NCBI GenBank assembly: GCA_964608495.1
Contig: CAZSOQ010000213.1
Location: 1-9,035, forward strand
From: JAKORR01 sp964608495
GTDB taxonomy: Bacteria; Armatimonadota; Zipacnadia; Zipacnadales; FEN-943
DNA length: 9,035 nt
Direction of reading: 5' to 3'
Position 1 is the first letter of the stretch. Every line of letters begins with the position of its first letter. This document shows, one piece after another, positions 7,018 through 9,035 of this stretch. Below the pieces are notes generated by a model, which ran no database searches, was not told the origin of the DNA, and saw only the letters and a list, made by a program, of their open reading frames with translations. The position numbers and the translations under genes were made by a program.

Positions 7018-7032
7018 GGCCGCCCGGCGGCC
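7018..7032 (+). other. GC-rich hairpin directly after the lipoprotein stop
   Basis: Seven-base arms at 7018-7024 and 7026-7032 are perfect inverted repeats around one central C, so a real hairpin would open the inner pairs to form a loop. It begins at the base after the TAG. No T-run follows. It is a candidate terminator or mRNA-end stabiliser in a high-GC genome. Confidence 0.4.
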
Positions 7033-7044
7033 TGAGACCTGACC

Positions 7045-7063
7045 GGCGCGGGCCTGCCGCGCC
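7045..7063 (+). other. Second GC hairpin upstream of tsaE
   Basis: A perfect 7-bp stem (7045-7051 with 7057-7063) closes a 5-base loop, 18 bases before the tsaE start and 12 bases after the first hairpin. It lacks a T-run. It might act with the first as a tandem terminator between the lipoprotein and the t6A genes, or lower tsaE translation. Confidence 0.45.
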
Positions 7064-7081
7064 CCGTGGTGCGACGATCCC

Positions 7082-7582
7082 GTGAGCCCATCCGCCGGCC
7101 CAACCTATCTGAGTCGCTCGCCGGAAGGCACGGCCGCCCTGGCGCGCGCCCTGGCGCGTCACCTGCGAGTGGGAGACCTGCTGGGTCTCGTGGGCCCACT
7201 GGGCGCGGGGAAGACGTGCTTCGTGGCCGGGCTGGCCGCGGCCCTGGGGGTGAAGGGGCGCGTGGCAAGCCCCTCCTACATCATCGCGCGCTTCCACCCG
7301 GGCCCCAGGCCCCTGCTCCACGCCGACGCCTACCGTCTGACCCAGGCCGAGGACATCCTGGACGCGGGCCTGGATGAGTGGCTCGAGCAGGCCGTGGTAG
7401 CCGTGGAGTGGGCCGACCGCGTGGCCGATGCGCTGCCCGAGGACCGTGTCACTGTCGCGCTGGTGGTCGAGGGCGAGGGACGGCGGATAGAAGTCACGGC
7501 CAGGGGCGGCCGGGGCGCCCGCGTCCTGGAGGCTCTGCAGGATGAGGATACTGGGCATCGAGACCTCGAGCCGGCAGGCTAG
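7082..7582 (+). CDS. tsaE: tRNA t6A biosynthesis ATPase TsaE
   Basis: A 166-residue P-loop ATPase that, with TsaB and TsaD, drives transfer of the threonylcarbamoyl group to A37 of tRNAs reading ANN codons. Walker A is GPLGAGKT at 38-45. The family switch region is VASPSYIIARFHP at 61-73 (usually VTSPTF in relatives), then HADAYRL at 80-86 (family 'H.D.YRL'). VVAVEWADRV at 105-114 matches the family 'EWP.R' motif. Length is normal. The GTG start at 7082 has no clear ribosome binding site, and two hairpins lie just upstream, so translation may be weak. The 3' end overlaps tsaB by 41 bases in another frame. Confidence 0.94.
   Translation: MSPSAGPTYLSRSPEGTAALARALARHLRVGDLLGLVGPLGAGKTCFVAGLAAALGVKGRVASPSYIIARFHPGPRPLLHADAYRLTQAEDILDAGLDEWLEQAVVAVEWADRVADALPEDRVTVALVVEGEGRRIEVTARGGRGARVLEALQDEDTGHRDLEPAG
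7528..7532 (+). promoter_or_regulatory. Ribosome binding site of tsaB inside tsaE
   Basis: GGAGG lies 9 bases before ATG 7542 and supports the 41-base overlap with tsaE as real. Confidence 0.65.
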
Positions 7583-8237
7583 CCTGGCGCTGGCCGGCGA
7601 GGAGGGGCTGTGGGAGCTGGCCTTCCCGGCCCAGATGCAGCTCTGCCAGCTTCTGTCCCCGCGCGTGGGCGAGCTTCTGCGCTCAGCGGAAGCGCGCCCC
7701 GAGGCCCTTGCCGTGGGGCTGGGGCCGGGGTCGTTCACGGGCCTGCGCATCGGGGTGGCGACGGCCAAGGCCCTGGCCCACGCCTGGTCGCTGCCCCTGG
7801 TGGGCGTGTCCAGCCTGGGCGCGGCGGCCAGGCCGGTGACCTCGGCGGGCCGGCTGTGCGTGCCGGTGGCCTACGCGCGGCGGGACAGCATATACGCGGC
7901 GGTCTACGGGCCGGGCGAGGCGGGCGCGCAGGAGACGATCGTCGAGCCGGCCGTCCTCGCCCACGGGGAGCTGCCGGCGCTGCTCGAGGGGGCGCCCGAG
8001 CCGCCCGTGCTCTGCGGCGATGGGCGCGTGATCGAGGAGCTAAGGGCCGCCCTGGGCGAGGAGCCGCGGCTCTCGGCGGTGCTGGGCGACTGGTTCCCGT
8101 CGGCGACGTGGGTGGCGCGGATGGGTGCGCCGCTGGCGGGCGACGCCCCGGGCGACAACGTCTTCGCGCTCCGGCCCGCCTACCTGCTGCCGTCGCAGGC
8201 CGAGCGCGCCAGGAGGATGGACCTGGGCCTGTCATGA
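7542..8237 (+). CDS. tsaB: tRNA t6A biosynthesis protein TsaB
   Basis: A 231-residue member of the ASKHA-fold TsaB family, which forms the scaffold partner of TsaD in the bacterial t6A complex. It opens with MRILGIETSS, the N-terminal strand of the fold, and carries the family hallmark GLGPGSFTGLRIGVATAKALA at about 59-79. VPVAYARRDSIYAAVYG (105-121) corresponds to the conserved segment that continues the fold. Length matches E. coli TsaB, which is about 231 residues. TsaB lacks the metal site of TsaD and is not itself thought to be catalytic. Its stop overlaps the rimI start as ATGA (8234-8237), a sign of translational coupling. Confidence 0.95.
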   Translation: MRILGIETSSRQASLALAGEEGLWELAFPAQMQLCQLLSPRVGELLRSAEARPEALAVGLGPGSFTGLRIGVATAKALAHAWSLPLVGVSSLGAAARPVTSAGRLCVPVAYARRDSIYAAVYGPGEAGAQETIVEPAVLAHGELPALLEGAPEPPVLCGDGRVIEELRAALGEEPRLSAVLGDWFPSATWVARMGAPLAGDAPGDNVFALRPAYLLPSQAERARRMDLGLS

Positions 8238-8785
8238 CCCCGAAGGACACACCGCAGGAACTCACCCTCCGTCGCGGCGTCATCGCCGACCTGGCGGAGA
8301 TCATGGCCATCGAGCGAGCCAGCTTCCCCACGCCGTGGTCGCAGGAGAGCATGGAGCGGGAGCTGTCGTCGCAGAACGGGTCGGTGTACTACGTAGTCGA
8401 GGTGGAAGGCCGAGTGGCCGGCTATGCCGGCGCCTGGATGTACAGCGGCGAGGCGCACGTTCTTACCATCGCCGTCCGCGAGGACCAGCGCGGCGAGGGG
8501 TTCGGGGAACTGCTGATGCTGGCGGTGCTCGAGCACGCCTGGCGGAGGGGCTGCGACCGGTGCGTGCTGGAGTACCGGGTCAGCAACACGCGGGCCGAGG
8601 CACTGTACCGGAAGCTGGGCTTCGAGGCCGTGGCCATCCGGCCCGGCTACTACACGGACACCGACGAGGATGCCGTCTGTGCCCTGATAAGTGACCTCGA
8701 CAGCCCCGCGCGGCAGGAGAAGCTGGCGGAACTGCGCCGCCAGTGGGAGACGCGCCATGCCTGGACAGCACGGTCGGAGGACTGA
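8234..8785 (+). CDS. rimI: Ribosomal protein S18 alanine N-acetyltransferase RimI (GNAT family)
   Basis: A 183-residue GNAT acetyltransferase. The N-terminal part has ERASFPTPWS (27-36), matching the RimI 'F..PWS' signature. The acetyl-CoA pyrophosphate loop is RGEGFGELLM at 86-95, and LEYRVSNTRAEALYRKLGF at 112-130 matches the RimI 'LEVR.SN..A..LY...GF' motif, with Tyr in place of the usual Val at 114 or adjacent. In E. coli RimI acetylates the N-terminal alanine of S18. The C-terminal tail from about 155 (charged) is longer than in the roughly 148-residue E. coli enzyme. Starts at the ATGA overlap with tsaB; the nearest AGGAGG (8211-8216) is 17 bases away, too far for normal spacing, so coupling is likely. 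Confidence 0.92.
   Translation: MTPKDTPQELTLRRGVIADLAEIMAIERASFPTPWSQESMERELSSQNGSVYYVVEVEGRVAGYAGAWMYSGEAHVLTIAVREDQRGEGFGELLMLAVLEHAWRRGCDRCVLEYRVSNTRAEALYRKLGFEAVAIRPGYYTDTDEDAVCALISDLDSPARQEKLAELRRQWETRHAWTARSED
8745..8749 (+). promoter_or_regulatory. Ribosome binding site supporting the ATG 8757 start of tsaD
   Basis: GGGAG ends 7 bases before ATG 8757, inside rimI. It favours this start over the in-frame GTG at 8793 or 8811. Confidence 0.55.
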
Positions 8786-9035
8786 AGCCCCGGTGGGAGG
8801 CAGCGGCGCCGTGGTCCTGGGGCCGGAGGCGCTGGTCCTGGGCATCGAGAGCTCCTGCGACGAGACGGCCGCGGCGGTGGTGCGGGCCGATGGGGCCGTC
8901 TTGTGCAGCGTGGTGGCGTCGCAGGATGAGTTTCACGCCCACTTCGGGGGCGTGGTACCCGAGATAGCGTCGCGCCGCCATACCGAGGTCATCACGGCGG
9001 TGGTGGAGGAGGCGCTGGCGCAGGCCGAGGTCTGT
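8757..9035 (+). CDS. tsaD: tRNA t6A threonylcarbamoyltransferase TsaD, N-terminal fragment
   Basis: The first 93 codons of TsaD (Kae1/Qri7/YgjD family), which attaches threonylcarbamoyl from threonylcarbamoyl-AMP to tRNA A37; the gene continues past the window. The frame reads LVLGIESSCDET (26-37), the universal N-terminal motif, then VVASQDEFHAHFGGVVPEIASRRHTEVI (52-79), with the family 'VPE.ASR.H' signature. The metal-binding HxxxH histidines would be further downstream. The ATG overlaps rimI by 29 bases and has a plausible ribosome binding site. It adds about 25 residues (MPGQHGRRTEAPVGGSG...) before the first motif, longer than most TsaD N-termini, which begin within a few residues of the first strand; GTG 8811 is an alternative start giving a shorter protein. 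Confidence 0.95.
   Translation, partial: MPGQHGRRTEAPVGGSGAVVLGPEALVLGIESSCDETAAAVVRADGAVLCSVVASQDEFHAHFGGVVPEIASRRHTEVITAVVEEALAQAEVC

Noticed and set aside
1..9035. CRISPR arrays, tRNA or rRNA genes, insertion sequences, phage genes
   Set aside because: No direct-repeat arrays, cloverleaf-like sequence, transposase motifs or terminal inverted repeats were seen when reading the window.

Overview
The window is high-GC bacterial DNA with a strong preference for G/C-ending codons. All ten recognised genes lie on the + strand and are tightly packed. No gap exceeds about 110 bases, and there are no tRNA, rRNA, insertion-sequence or CRISPR signatures. The content is tandem PilT-type ATPases, a Cys-rich membrane protein, a secreted glycosidase-like TIM barrel, a xylose-isomerase-like barrel protein, and a tRNA t6A gene cluster. 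This suggests a free-living, high-GC bacterium with type IV pili, perhaps from Armatimonadota, Planctomycetota or a related environmental lineage. That placement is a guess, because no phylogenetic marker was compared.

Layout. (1) 1-2637, pilus-motor block: the C-terminal end of one PilT-like retraction ATPase, a stable cUUCGg hairpin, a complete second PilT-like ATPase, and, 4 bases after its stop, an unrecognised multi-pass membrane protein with a cysteine-rich cytoplasmic loop. (2) 2729-4828, a membrane-anchored or secreted protein with a TIM-barrel glycoside-hydrolase-like core between two beta-rich regions. (3) 4936-6555, a sugar phosphate isomerase/epimerase-like protein followed after 3 bases by a class I SAM methyltransferase with a TTG start. 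(4) 6598-7017, a small lipoprotein, followed by two GC-rich hairpins. (5) 7082-9035, tsaE-tsaB-rimI-tsaD with overlapping ends; tsaD runs off the window.

How they work together. TsaE, TsaB and TsaD are parts of the bacterial machine that transfers threonylcarbamoyl to A37 of ANN-decoding tRNAs. RimI acetylates the N-terminus of ribosomal protein S18 in E. coli and is often encoded with tsaB and tsaD. The two PilT-like ATPases would power retraction or twitching of type IV pili, and the Cys-rich membrane protein is probably co-translated with the second one. Regions 2 to 4 have no clear pathway link to their neighbours. No complete new system is obvious. The least explained gene is the Cys-rich membrane protein at 1531-2637.
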